Below are positions 17,146-25,614 of a DNA stretch of 64,000 bases, in pieces. Within the stretch, counting starts at the first letter, position 1, and each line of letters begins with the position of its first letter. Origin of the DNA: Algibacter sp045066735 (GTDB taxonomy: Bacteria; Bacteroidota; Bacteroidia; Flavobacteriales; Flavobacteriaceae); assembly GCF_045066735.1 (NCBI RefSeq), contig NZ_JBISHH010000023.1:196174-260173 (forward strand), read 5' to 3'. Below the pieces are notes generated by a model that was given only the letters and a program-made list of their open reading frames with translations, searched no databases and was not told the DNA's origin. A program made the translations under genes and the position numbers.

Positions 17146-17153
17146 CAAAGATA
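17146..17153 (-). promoter_or_regulatory. -7 element of array paralog 4
   Basis: TATCTTTG on the minus strand (17153-17146) fits TAnnTTTG. No good -33 TTTG at the 18-bp spacing seen in the other units, so this copy may need an activator or be weaker. Confidence 0.5.
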
Positions 17154-17294
17154 CAGGGGTAATAAACCTTAGAAAACAACAATTTTGACCTATTTATATG
17201 CTAAATTATCTGTTAATACAGTGTTAATAGAGCGTTAAGTTAATTTAACATACATTAAAGGTAATTAAATATATAATGTATGCATAATATGTCG

Positions 17295-17302
17295 TAATTT
17301 TG
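17295..17302 (+). promoter_or_regulatory. -7 element of the AraC regulator
   Basis: TAATTTTG followed by C matches the consensus and lies 16 bp before the ATG at 17319; the leader would be about 10 nt. Confidence 0.5.
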
Positions 17303-17318
17303 CAACAAATATTCCCCT

Positions 17319-18191
17319 ATGATTATTAAAAAACCTACATTAGAAAAAATTAGCCCCAGTTTTGGCAGTTCTATATTAGTTAGGCAGCACGGCGAAAAGG
17401 CAGATAAAAACAATGCTTTTTGGCACTTTCACCCAGAACTAGAACTTGTATATGTAAATAAAGGACAAGGTAAAACACACATTGGAAATCACTTATCTTA
17501 CTTTAATAATAGCCAACTTATACTAATAGGTGCTAATTTGCCACATAATGGTTTTAGTGATCGCCTTACAGCCAATGGTACAGAAACTACGGTACAATTT
17601 AAATCAAATTTTTTAGGAGACGATTTTTTAACCGTTCCAGAGATGGCAAATATTGTTGCCCTATTTGAAAGAGCTAAAAAAGGAATTCGTTTTCAAATTG
17701 ATACTAAAAAGAAAATTGGACTTAAAATTGAAAAACTTTTAGAATACGATGGCTTAAAGCGTGTCCTGAAGTTTTTAGAGATTTTGAACCACTTATCTAA
17801 AACAGATGATTATACTTTATTAAATGCCGACGGAATTGCTTTAGAGACCAATCCGCAGGATAGTGATAAAATTAATACCATATACAAGTATATCAATGCT
17901 AATTTTAGCGAGCATATTGCTCTAGATGATATCGCTAATGAAGTTAGCATGACTGTACCAGCTTTTTGTCGCTACTTCAAAAAAACTACAGGCAAAACGT
18001 TTACACAGTTAGTAAATGAATATAGAGTTGTGCATGCCACTAAACTTTTAAATGAAAGTAAAATGAGCATTGCGGATGTTTGTTTTGAGTGTGGATTTAA
18101 TAATTTCTCACATTTCAATAAGCAGTTTAATGAAATCACAGGAAAAAGTGCCTCTCAGTACCGAAAGGAAATTAAGCATATTATCCAATAA
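17319..18191 (+). CDS. AraC family transcriptional regulator with N-terminal cupin domain
   Basis: A 290-residue DNA-binding regulator. Residues about 25-75 form a cupin-like sensor (FHPELELVYVNKGQGKTHIG, then LPHNGF). The C-terminal ~100 residues hold two helix-turn-helix motifs: IALDDIANEVSMTVPAFCRYFKK and the family signature region MSIADVCFECGFNNFSHFNK, then GKSASQYRKE. Cupin AraC proteins usually sense small molecules such as sugars. It is divergent from array paralog 4, so it may control the array, but this is inference from position only. Confidence 0.93.
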   Translation: MIIKKPTLEKISPSFGSSILVRQHGEKADKNNAFWHFHPELELVYVNKGQGKTHIGNHLSYFNNSQLILIGANLPHNGFSDRLTANGTETTVQFKSNFLGDDFLTVPEMANIVALFERAKKGIRFQIDTKKKIGLKIEKLLEYDGLKRVLKFLEILNHLSKTDDYTLLNADGIALETNPQDSDKINTIYKYINANFSEHIALDDIANEVSMTVPAFCRYFKKTTGKTFTQLVNEYRVVHATKLLNESKMSIADVCFECGFNNFSHFNKQFNEITGKSASQYRKEIKHIIQ

Positions 18192-18224
18192 CACAAACCC
18201 TATACTACTTAGATAATCTCAAAA

Positions 18225-18263
18225 AATAACGGCAACCTTAAAAGTTTTAAAGTTGCCGTTATT
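18225..18263. terminator. Bidirectional terminator between AraC gene and SGNH hydrolase gene
   Basis: 12-bp stem aataacggcaac (18225-18236) / gttgccgttatt (18252-18263), with A-run before and T-rich run after. It sits between convergent genes. Confidence 0.85.
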
Positions 18264-18284
18264 TTATTTTCAATTAAAAAAACG

Positions 18285-20678
18285 CTATTCTACATAAAGC
18301 GTATAACTTTTAGTAACAGCAGCCTCCCCTTTATACTTAAAATTGAAGATGCAATATAGCACCTGAGATTTTATATGGTCCATATTTATTTTAAACGTAT
18401 TACTTCCTGTATTAAAATTGTAAAATTCTTTCCCAGCAGTAATCTTTTGTCCTAAAGTATTGTAAAGCTCCAACTGCAATGTACCACTATTTAAACTTGC
18501 AAAACTAAAATTTAAATCCCCATCGATTAATGGATTTGGATACAATTTAACCGACAAGCTATCAACAGCGAAAACATCATCACTAAGCGTACTGCTAGAA
18601 CATGTTAAATCGCCTATATTTTTACTAATAACTTTATTTAATAAAATACTATGACCGTCATCGTTAACATGCGTACCATCACCACTATCCAAATAAGATA
18701 AAATAGTACCATCGGTATCTGCAATATCGGTCCAAAAATCGATACACTTATCTAAATATGTACTCAAAATATCATCTCTTACATCTTTCTGAGTTTGAAC
18801 ATCTGCCGGATCAGAAAAATACCTGGGTTGTGTTGTTGTTATCCAAATAGGAATACTACTATTTGCAGCCTCAGTATTAATTTCAGCAAAATTAGCAAGC
18901 TGTGTTGTTCGAGAATATCCATTATAAGTATCATTGGAAGGTAAATTGACAATAATAGCAACAGGACCGTATGATAACGCCTTGGTTATATTTCTATTCG
19001 TATCAATACTAACCCCAGAAGGCAATGCTGTAGAAGAGCCTGTTGGCAATAAATTGTATGTAGTAAGACCTCCTAAACCTAAATTAACCACATTAAGCCT
19101 TGTATCATTTTGAAATAAAATATTATTGTATTTATATACCCAAGAATTCTCTATTGAAGACGCGCCCAGCCCCTCAGCAGTAGATGACCCAATAACAACA
19201 ACGGTACATGTTGATATATCGTCCGAAATCTCAAAAACACTATCACTAACATCATTTAAAGCACCAGAAGTTAACCTCACCAAACAATCTGTGGATACTT
19301 CGCTCGGCACCTCCCATGTATAACTTTCTGTAACATCAGAAACCGTTGCTATAGCAGTCCATGAGCTTCCATTATCTGTGGAATACTCTAAAGTAATATT
19401 ATCGCTCAAATTATTACTTTCCCATGAAATAACCGGATTTTTTCCTGCTTGCCAAAACTCGCCGCCATTAGGAGAACTCACAGAAATACTAGGTACTGGA
19501 TTATAATCCACCTTAATAGCACCTATATAAAAGAACTGATATGGTGATGTATTATCTTCTCCAGCTGAAATCAGAATATCAATTGTGCCATCAACCTTTG
19601 CTTTTACAGAGGCCGAAACCGATTTATTTATGTTATTAGCTGCATCTAAATAAACCGTTTCTGTAGTTAATCCTTCTACTATATACTTGGTCTGTTTATT
19701 ATCATACTCCGCATAATCTAGTCTAGAGGCATACATTGTAAAACTGACCTCCTCACCAGAAGAAAAACCACCAAACTGCATAGCTCCACTTGGCTCAATT
19801 TTGCCTTCATATTCTGGAGTATTTCCAAAAAAGCTATCAGCAGTAGCCGTTCCCGGCACATTAATAGTTAAACCAGGCGAATCTGTTCCTTCTTCATTAG
19901 CATAATTAAATCGATCTGTAATAGCTAAACTAACACCAGAACTAGCTCCACTATAACTCACCAAACTCGAAATACTACCAGCTATTGGATCTGTAATATT
20001 ATTCCAAGGGCTAGCACTTGTGTTGGTATTTGCTCCAAAATCTATGAGCAAAGCATTGTCAGAAGGCGTTACAACATCAGTATCATAACTAATCGCTAAA
20101 CAATTCAGGTAATTATACTGAGAGTTATTATTACTTCCTGTAAACACCGTTATTTTAACAGTTCCATTATTTTTTGGTTTTACTGTAAACGAAACTGCAT
20201 TTGCAGAATTACCTCCAGCATCTAACACTAAGGTTTCGCTTGTAATCCCTTCTATTAAATAATTAGTTTCTCGAATATCTGAAACATTATCTCTAGAAGC
20301 AAATATGGTAAACGTGTAGTCCTTATTTCTTATTAAATTTGAAAACTCTAATACTCCCGAATCCGAAGCGGTCCCGAAAAAAAAGTCTCCTGAAGAATCT
20401 CCAGATATCAATGGTATTTCACTAACCGAAGGACTCTGAGTTCCAGATGAACCAATACCATTGAAACCATCGATAACTTGAATACCAATACCTGTTTTTA
20501 CGTTATCGGAATTAATTAAATTACTGGTAAAGCCAGAAGAATTATCGGTTATATTATTCCAAGGGTTTGCACTTGCAGTAGACAGGTAACCAAAATCTAC
20601 CAATACACTTTCTTTCTGAGCATATATTTGCGAACAAAACAATGAAACAAATACAATAAAATAGATGTTGTTTTTCAT
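18285..20678 (-). CDS. T9SS-exported SGNH/GDSL hydrolase with duplicated N-terminal domain
   Basis: A 797-residue secreted esterase or deacetylase. The start at 20678 (MKNNIYFIVFVSLFCSQIYAQ) is preferred to an upstream ATG that would add 21 residues before the signal peptide. Two related beta domains follow: about residues 25-190 (VLVDFGYLSTASANPWNNIT) and 210-400 (LLIDFGANTNTSASPWNNIT). Next is an Ig-like segment (SVSSPNGGEFWQAG). The SGNH core shows VIGSSTAEG (nucleophile Ser block), NLGLGGL, VNLPSND and DGTHVNDDGH (catalytic Asp/His). The last ~75 residues (VKLYPNPLIDGDLNFSF) form a T9SS type A sorting domain. Likely role: removal of acyl or acetyl groups from polysaccharide outside the cell. 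It has its own promoter. Confidence 0.9.
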   Translation of the reverse strand: MKNNIYFIVFVSLFCSQIYAQKESVLVDFGYLSTASANPWNNITDNSSGFTSNLINSDNVKTGIGIQVIDGFNGIGSSGTQSPSVSEIPLISGDSSGDFFFGTASDSGVLEFSNLIRNKDYTFTIFASRDNVSDIRETNYLIEGITSETLVLDAGGNSANAVSFTVKPKNNGTVKITVFTGSNNNSQYNYLNCLAISYDTDVVTPSDNALLIDFGANTNTSASPWNNITDPIAGSISSLVSYSGASSGVSLAITDRFNYANEEGTDSPGLTINVPGTATADSFFGNTPEYEGKIEPSGAMQFGGFSSGEEVSFTMYASRLDYAEYDNKQTKYIVEGLTTETVYLDAANNINKSVSASVKAKVDGTIDILISAGEDNTSPYQFFYIGAIKVDYNPVPSISVSSPNGGEFWQAGKNPVISWESNNLSDNITLEYSTDNGSSWTAIATVSDVTESYTWEVPSEVSTDCLVRLTSGALNDVSDSVFEISDDISTCTVVVIGSSTAEGLGASSIENSWVYKYNNILFQNDTRLNVVNLGLGGLTTYNLLPTGSSTALPSGVSIDTNRNITKALSYGPVAIIVNLPSNDTYNGYSRTTQLANFAEINTEAANSSIPIWITTTQPRYFSDPADVQTQKDVRDDILSTYLDKCIDFWTDIADTDGTILSYLDSGDGTHVNDDGHSILLNKVISKNIGDLTCSSSTLSDDVFAVDSLSVKLYPNPLIDGDLNFSFASLNSGTLQLELYNTLGQKITAGKEFYNFNTGSNTFKINMDHIKSQVLYCIFNFKYKGEAAVTKSYTLYVE

Positions 20679-20707
20679 AGGATAACAAAAAAATACGTTA
20701 CATCTTA

Positions 20708-20738
20708 CAAAGATAAACCGATAATCGATAAAAACAAA
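20708..20738 (-). promoter_or_regulatory. Promoter of the SGNH hydrolase gene
   Basis: On the minus strand, TTTG (20738-20735), a 19-bp spacer and TATCTTTG (20715-20708), 30 bp before the chosen start at 20678. This supports that start: the longer one at 20741 lies upstream of the promoter. Confidence 0.7.
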
Positions 20739-20776
20739 CACTTAAAAGGTGATAATTTAGGTTTTACATACTTACT

Positions 20777-21433
20777 TTATAAAACACCATTCCATTCTTT
20801 ATCAAACTGATTTAAAAACTGAAGCATAAACTCATGTCTTTCTCCAGCAACCAATTTTCCTGTTTCTGTATTCATTCTATCTTTTAAAAGCAATAACTTT
20901 TCGTAGAAATGATTTATTGTTGGAGCAGTCGATTTTTTATATGCTTCCTTACTCATATTTAGATCTGGTTTTATCTCCGGATCGTAAAGCGCTCTATTTT
21001 TAAAACCACCATAATTAAAGCAACGTGCAATACCAATAGCTCCAATAGCATCTAAACGATCGGCATCTTGCACCACGTTTAATTCTGGAGAAGTAAACTT
21101 CTGCTCTATATTTCCGCCTTTAAACGATATGTTTTCGATAATATTAACCACATGCTGAATTGTTTCGTTATCAACATTTAACCCCGATAAAAAATCACGA
21201 GCTACTTTTGGCCCCACAGTTTCATCTCCATTGTGAAATTTACTATCTGCAATGTCATGAAGCAAAGCACCAAGAGCAACAACAAAACCATTTATTTTTT
21301 CCGTTTTCGAAATTAAAAGTGCATTTTTATAAACTCGTTCTATATGAAACCAATCGTGACCACCCTCGGCTCCTTCTAGTTTTTCTTTTACAAAAACAAT
21401 TGTTTTATTTATGATGTTTTCTTGATTTGTCAT
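20777..21433 (-). CDS. HD-domain phosphohydrolase
   Basis: A 218-residue HD-superfamily metal-dependent phosphohydrolase. The metal ligands are visible: His in HDWFHIERV, the HD pair in LLHDIADSKF, and the distal Asp in VVQDADRLDAIGAIG. This layout and length fit the YedJ-like group of unknown substrate, likely a nucleotide or other phosphomonoester. Cytosolic; no signal peptide. It stands alone between the SGNH hydrolase and the AraC/GyrI regulator, both also on the minus strand. Confidence 0.88.
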   Translation of the reverse strand: MTNQENIINKTIVFVKEKLEGAEGGHDWFHIERVYKNALLISKTEKINGFVVALGALLHDIADSKFHNGDETVGPKVARDFLSGLNVDNETIQHVVNIIENISFKGGNIEQKFTSPELNVVQDADRLDAIGAIGIARCFNYGGFKNRALYDPEIKPDLNMSKEAYKKSTAPTINHFYEKLLLLKDRMNTETGKLVAGERHEFMLQFLNQFDKEWNGVL

Positions 21434-21493
21434 GATATAAAAATAGAAAGATTATCAAGTAAATAATATTACTTTTTAAAAGAATTTAACAAC

Positions 21494-22414
21494 CTACATT
21501 ACCGGAATATAAAAATCTACAATAGCTTTACCTTCTGGGTGTTCTCGCATATCGTTTTGATAGATTTCGAAAGGCGTACTATCTGCTTTTGCATAACCAT
21601 TATCGTGCATCCAAATAAAAAGACCGCTCCACGATTTTTCAAAATCTTGAGGAGTGATTTCAAATCGGCCAATAATATACTTTCCTGCTTTGGTAGATAA
21701 ATTATGAATATCGCCTTCAACTAAAACAGGTTCTTTTGTTAACACCGAAATACTCATACGTACTTTATTAGCATCTGTAAATTTAAAACTATCATGAAAA
21801 ACTCTAGCTAATCTCGTTTCAGGCTTTTGCATTACCCCCTTTGAAATAGCCCATTTAATAATCCTTTCAAAAGCTTTATCAATATTTTCGACACCAATAT
21901 GCGTTAGGCTTGCAAAATGTAATTCGGGTATTTGTTTTACTTTAATGTTTGCATTCATTTCAATCCAATTTATATGATTATCAATATTGCAAAAATAGCT
22001 TTCGAGCATAAAATTCTCTTGTCCAATCTTGCTTTCAACTATACCAATCTTGCTAAATTTATGCGGATGCTCATTTCTAAATTCAGAGGGACTCACATTG
22101 TAAAACTTTTTAAAAGCTCGGGTAAAAGCAGAGTTTGTATTAAAACCAACATGCAAAGCAATTTCGGTAATAGTAAATTCTTTTTTATGAATTAACATGG
22201 CAGCAGCACGCTCTAGACGCCTTCTACCAATATAACTATTTAAAGTTTCGCCAACAATACTTTTAAAAATACGATGAAAATGAAAGGGAGAAAACGAAGC
22301 TATTCCCGAAACGCTTTCTAAGGATAAAACATTGGAGTCTAAATGAGCGTCAATAAAAGATAGCGCTAAGTTTACGCGCTTTATATAATCTTTATCTTGG
22401 CTAAATAATGTCAT
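21494..22414 (-). CDS. AraC family regulator with C-terminal GyrI-like effector domain
   Basis: A 306-residue regulator of the SoxS/Rob-like plan. The DNA-binding part is N-terminal (about residues 10-110): LSLESVSGIASFSPFHFHRI, and the signature FTITEIALHVGFNTNSAFTR, then NVSPSEFRNEHP. The C-terminal half (about 150-306) is a GyrI-like small-molecule-binding domain with VKQIPELHFASLTHIG and KYIIGRFEI, ending GKAIVDFYIPV. Such proteins often sense organic cations or drugs. The target genes are unknown. Confidence 0.93.
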   Translation of the reverse strand: MTLFSQDKDYIKRVNLALSFIDAHLDSNVLSLESVSGIASFSPFHFHRIFKSIVGETLNSYIGRRRLERAAAMLIHKKEFTITEIALHVGFNTNSAFTRAFKKFYNVSPSEFRNEHPHKFSKIGIVESKIGQENFMLESYFCNIDNHINWIEMNANIKVKQIPELHFASLTHIGVENIDKAFERIIKWAISKGVMQKPETRLARVFHDSFKFTDANKVRMSISVLTKEPVLVEGDIHNLSTKAGKYIIGRFEITPQDFEKSWSGLFIWMHDNGYAKADSTPFEIYQNDMREHPEGKAIVDFYIPVM

Positions 22415-22424
22415 AAATATATAA

Positions 22425-22459
22425 AACCTCTAAAAAACGGAATTCATTTTTTAGAGGTT
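22425..22459 (-). terminator. Terminator after the acyl-ACP desaturase gene
   Basis: Perfect 13-bp stem aacctctaaaaaa / ttttttagaggtt with a 9-nt loop, between the desaturase stop and the next minus-strand gene. Its A/T-rich inner stem supplies little strength, but the four G-C pairs are followed by a U-rich tract. Confidence 0.6.
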
Positions 22460-22509
22460 CATAAAATTTTATTAGTTTTTATTCGGTCTAAATATTTAAC
22501 CTAAAAAAT

Positions 22510-23508
22510 CTATTTAATAATAGCTGGCTGTACCCATTTAAACTCAAAAGAGTTTTCTGGCACCTTCATACGCTCTGCAACACGCGTCATTCTAGACGGT
22601 AATTTCATGAGGTAATCTCTAGCTTTTTCAGCTTCATCATTCAGGTTGGTTATTTTATCAATCTCCCAACGCTTGGTTAATTTCTCTAAAATATCAATAT
22701 AATCCATAGAAGTGTAAACACCTATACGTTGTGCTGTATTTGAAAACTCTTCGAATGCCGAACCAATTTTCCCACCTGTTTCACGTAAAAAGTGAGCAGG
22801 CATTGTTATTTTTTGCTTCATCATGTAATGGAACGCCATCATCATTTGGTTCGGATCCACTTCAAAAATACGCTCTACAAATTCAGAATACGCATGGTGG
22901 TGTCTCATTTCGTCACCGGCAATTATTTTACACATTTTAGCCAAACGCTTATTACCAAAATCTTTTGCAATTTTAGCCACACGGTTGTGCGATACGTAAG
23001 TTGCTAATTCCTGGAAACTTGTATATACAAAGTTTTTATAAGGATCTCTATCGGTTCCAATATCGAAACCATCGGCAATTAAATGTTGTGTAGTTACTTC
23101 TATTTCGCGCATATTTACACGACCGGAAAGGTAAAGATATTTATTAAGCACATCACCATGGCGGTTTTCCTCACCAGTCCATTGGCTTACCCATTTAGAC
23201 CAGCCATTTTTACCATTAACTTGATCTACACCTTCTACATCCATTAACCAAGATTCGTAAGTAGGTAAAGCTTCTTCAGTAATCATATCTCCAACTAAAA
23301 CCACCCAGAAATCGTAAGGCAGCTCTTTAGCCAACTCTCTTATCTCTCTAACTTCTTCAAAAAACTCTTCATCACTACCTTCAGTGTTTGGTAAAAAGTC
23401 GGTAGGTTGCCATATTTTTTCAATCGGAATTAAATATTTCTGAACCAAGGCATCAATATCCTTCTCCAAAAAGTTCATTACTTCAATTCGTTTGTTTTTT
23501 AACGCCAT
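22510..23508 (-). CDS. Acyl-ACP desaturase (ferritin-like di-iron)
   Basis: A 332-residue soluble desaturase of the stearoyl-ACP 9-desaturase family, introducing a cis double bond into acyl-ACP and so tuning membrane fluidity. The two di-iron motifs are clear: EENRHGDVLNKYLYLSG and DEMRHHHAYSEF, with another carboxylate in the N-terminal helices. The length fits the bacterial and plant FAB2 family. The plsC-like gene lies 12 bp upstream on the same strand, so fatty-acyl desaturation and phosphatidate synthesis appear cotranscribed. Confidence 0.93.
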   Translation of the reverse strand: MALKNKRIEVMNFLEKDIDALVQKYLIPIEKIWQPTDFLPNTEGSDEEFFEEVREIRELAKELPYDFWVVLVGDMITEEALPTYESWLMDVEGVDQVNGKNGWSKWVSQWTGEENRHGDVLNKYLYLSGRVNMREIEVTTQHLIADGFDIGTDRDPYKNFVYTSFQELATYVSHNRVAKIAKDFGNKRLAKMCKIIAGDEMRHHHAYSEFVERIFEVDPNQMMMAFHYMMKQKITMPAHFLRETGGKIGSAFEEFSNTAQRIGVYTSMDYIDILEKLTKRWEIDKITNLNDEAEKARDYLMKLPSRMTRVAERMKVPENSFEFKWVQPAIIK

Positions 23509-23520
23509 CGGAATGTGTTT

Positions 23521-24258
23521 TTAATGTTTTATATGTTCTACAATAGTGGTTTCCACACTATTTATCAAATCTTGTCTATTAGCAAAGGTACTAACTTTTA
23601 TAGGCTTATGCACGGTAAATTTTATGTGAGTGCCCAAACCCATTGGGAATTTCCCATAACGCAGGGTTTTCCAAGAGTTATTTATCGTAATAGGCACAAC
23701 CAATGCCGAAGGTATTTTTTTAAGTAAAATTTCCAAACCTTTAGTTTGAAAAGGCTTTGGTTTACCGTCTACACTTCGTGTGCCTTCGGGAAAAATCACA
23801 GCTGCTCGTTTTGTTTTTTCAATATACTCTCCAAACTTCATAATAGCCGGTAAAGATTGTCTTGGGTTTTTACGATCTATTAAACATGATCCGCCGTGGC
23901 GCAAATTATACGATACACTAGGAATACCTTTACCCAACTCAATTTTACTTATAAATTTAGGATGATGTTTACGCATATACCACATAAGCGGCGATATATC
24001 GTACATACTTTGGTGATTAGAAACAATAATTATAGGCTGATTGGTAGGAATATCATAAGGATTATCGAACGTGAAACGCGTGCCCAAAATATTTAAACAG
24101 CGCATTAAGCAAAACTGCAAAGCATCTACACTTTTTTTAAGCGCTTCGTAACCAAAAACCCTATAACAAAACGCTTGTATAGGATGAAATATAACAATGG
24201 TTAATAAAAACGCAAAGGCATATATAATAGTTAGCGGATAAGATATTAATTTTACCAT
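23521..24258 (-). CDS. 1-acyl-sn-glycerol-3-phosphate acyltransferase (PlsC family)
   Basis: A 245-residue membrane-bound acyltransferase that adds the second acyl chain to lysophosphatidic acid. The N-terminal hydrophobic segment (about residues 5-28) anchors it. The catalytic NHQSMYD motif (HX4D) and the substrate-binding FPEGTRS motif are both intact, with VVPITINNS in the usual fourth-block position. It precedes the acyl-ACP desaturase in the same transcription unit. Confidence in family is high; acyl-chain preference cannot be read. Confidence 0.93.
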   Translation of the reverse strand: MVKLISYPLTIIYAFAFLLTIVIFHPIQAFCYRVFGYEALKKSVDALQFCLMRCLNILGTRFTFDNPYDIPTNQPIIIVSNHQSMYDISPLMWYMRKHHPKFISKIELGKGIPSVSYNLRHGGSCLIDRKNPRQSLPAIMKFGEYIEKTKRAAVIFPEGTRSVDGKPKPFQTKGLEILLKKIPSALVVPITINNSWKTLRYGKFPMGLGTHIKFTVHKPIKVSTFANRQDLINSVETTIVEHIKH

Positions 24259-24285
24259 GCCTCAAAAATAAGTAAAAACTCAGTC

Positions 24286-24681
24286 TTATAAAACAGGCAC
24301 GCACTTGTTATTTTCGCAAATTATTTCACTTGGCGGGTTTGGCACAGAACAATCAGATAAAATATTCCATTTTAAATTAAATTCGGCTTCAGCTTCATTG
24401 TAATTATCAACTAGCGCCTTTAAGTTTTCTACGTTAATAGAAGTAGAATACACCAAATACCCTTGAGGTCCGCCGCAAGCTTTACTGCCATAAGCCATAA
24501 ACTCGCAAATGTGAGTACCATCACAAGCAGAAGCATTTACAATGCTGTCGATTTCAGTTTTTAATTGAGATAATTCGAGCCTATCACTTTCCATGGTGTC
24601 AGTATTCTCCTCATCGCACTGAAAAGCCATAAACAGCATACTAAACAAAAGCAAACCAGGTAACACAATCGATTTTCGCAT
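24286..24681 (-). CDS. Small lipoprotein with conserved-looking cysteines
   Basis: A 131-residue putative lipoprotein: signal MRKSIVLPGLLLFSMLFMAFQC with the lipidated Cys at 22, followed by DEEN, favouring outer-membrane or surface sorting. The mature part has five more cysteines (CDGTHICEF, SKACGG, DCSVP, CENNKCVP), which suggests disulfide bonds. I do not recognise the family with certainty. It stands 27 bp beyond the start of the acyltransferase gene, on the same strand, so it could be the first gene of that unit. Confidence 0.72.
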   Translation of the reverse strand: MRKSIVLPGLLLFSMLFMAFQCDEENTDTMESDRLELSQLKTEIDSIVNASACDGTHICEFMAYGSKACGGPQGYLVYSTSINVENLKALVDNYNEAEAEFNLKWNILSDCSVPNPPSEIICENNKCVPVL

Positions 24682-24740
24682 AAATAAGTTCTTTATTTTT
24701 TAGATACTAAAACAAGTAAATAGTTGCGTGTAGAAACAAG

Positions 24741-24764
24741 AAAACCACGATAAATCGTGGTTTT
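24741..24764 (-). terminator. Terminator after the bacilliredoxin gene
   Basis: Perfect 10-bp stem aaaaccacga / tcgtggtttt with a TAAA loop. Confidence 0.85.
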
Positions 24765-24798
24765 CTTTATAAATTAAATCAAGTTTTTATAAACTAGA

Positions 24799-25209
24799 CT
24801 AGCAATTTGCATTGTAAGCATCAACAAGGTTTTCAGCAATTAATTCTGCTGGACGACCTTCAATGTGGTGACGCTCTAACATGTGTACTAATTCGCCATC
24901 TTTAAATAAAGCCATACAAGGTGAACTTGGAGGAAACGGTACCATAAAGCCACGCGCTGCATCTACAGCCTCCTTATCAACACCTGCAAAAACCGTAGTA
25001 ATATGGTCTGGGCGTTTTGCGTTTTGTAAACTCATTCTCGCACCTGGACGCGCATTAGCTGCCGCACAACCACAAACCGAATTTACAACTACAAGCGTAG
25101 TTCCCGGTTTTGCAATAGCCGCCTCAACCGCCTCGGCAGTGTGTAATTCCTCAAAACCAACGTTGGTTAAATCCTCACGCATAGGTTTTACTAATTCTGC
25201 TGGATACAT
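24799..25209 (-). CDS. Bacilliredoxin, BrxA/BrxB (YphP/YqiW) family
   Basis: A 136-residue thioredoxin-fold protein. The family signature is the CGCAAANARPGAR active site with a CxC motif, preceded by GTTLVVVNSV and followed by FPPSSPCMALFKDGELVHM. In Firmicutes, relatives remove bacillithiol from protein thiols after oxidative stress; many Bacteroidota encode the family too. It is transcribed alone, with a good -7 element upstream and a strong terminator downstream. The physiological thiol partner here is inferred, not shown. Confidence 0.92.
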   Translation of the reverse strand: MYPAELVKPMREDLTNVGFEELHTAEAVEAAIAKPGTTLVVVNSVCGCAAANARPGARMSLQNAKRPDHITTVFAGVDKEAVDAARGFMVPFPPSSPCMALFKDGELVHMLERHHIEGRPAELIAENLVDAYNANC

Positions 25210-25248
25210 ATCTTTTAAATTTTTATGTTTTATAATTAATCTCTGTTA

Positions 25249-25256
25249 CAAAGTTA
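25249..25256 (-). promoter_or_regulatory. -7 element of the bacilliredoxin gene
   Basis: TAACTTTG on the minus strand (25256-25249), 40 bp before the start codon. The -33 side is weak. Confidence 0.5.
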
Positions 25257-25337
25257 GTCAAAAATCATGCGATTTAAGACAACTGTCAGGTTTAAGTCGT
25301 TCATAACCACCAAAACCTGACAAATTTACGTATAATT

Positions 25338-25496
25338 CTTTGGGCGTTTCCCTACGGGTCAGGCTTTCCGCTATATCTTTTTTGTTCATATTCAAATATC
25401 GTACTTCATATTAAACTTTAGCATATATCCAAAGTTCGAGCTAAAATTTAACCAAAGGCCAATCACAAAAAAGGATGCCGCTACTATCCTTAACGC
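25338..25496. repeat. Dispersed noncoding repeat, copy 2
   Basis: Starts CTTTGGGCGTTTCCC...GGGTCAGGCTTTCCGC and ends CTACTATCCTTAACGC, the same order as copy 1 at 10544. The space between the ends is longer here (about 105 bp versus 45) and unrelated. AAAAAAGGAT near 25468 corresponds to AAAAAGAGCT in copy 1. Confidence 0.65.
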
Positions 25497-25584
25497 GGTC
25501 ATCAGCCAAAATAAAGCATACGTTAAAAGCATCACAAATTAGCCAATGTTGTAACAAAACCCATAAAAATTCAACTAACAATAG

Positions 25585-25592
25585 TATCTTTG
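25585..25592 (+). promoter_or_regulatory. -7 element of the J-domain gene
   Basis: TATCTTTG fits TAnnTTTG, 22 bp before the ATG at 25615. No clear -33 element. Confidence 0.45.
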
Positions 25593-25614
25593 AAACATAA
25601 AAAACAAACAGTAC

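Larger units (their letters stand above)
25210..25614. other. Intergenic region with second dispersed repeat copy
   Basis: A 405-bp gap between the divergent bacilliredoxin and J-domain genes. It holds both -7 elements near its ends and the dispersed repeat 25338-25496. A short inverted match CAGGTTTAAGTC / CCAAAACCTGAC near 25285-25320 may be a small hairpin. No ORF can be supported. Confidence 0.6.

Noticed and set aside
24881..25306. A 141-codon plus-strand frame opposite the bacilliredoxin gene
   Set aside because: Shadow of a well-supported gene; no family signature and it runs into the promoter region.
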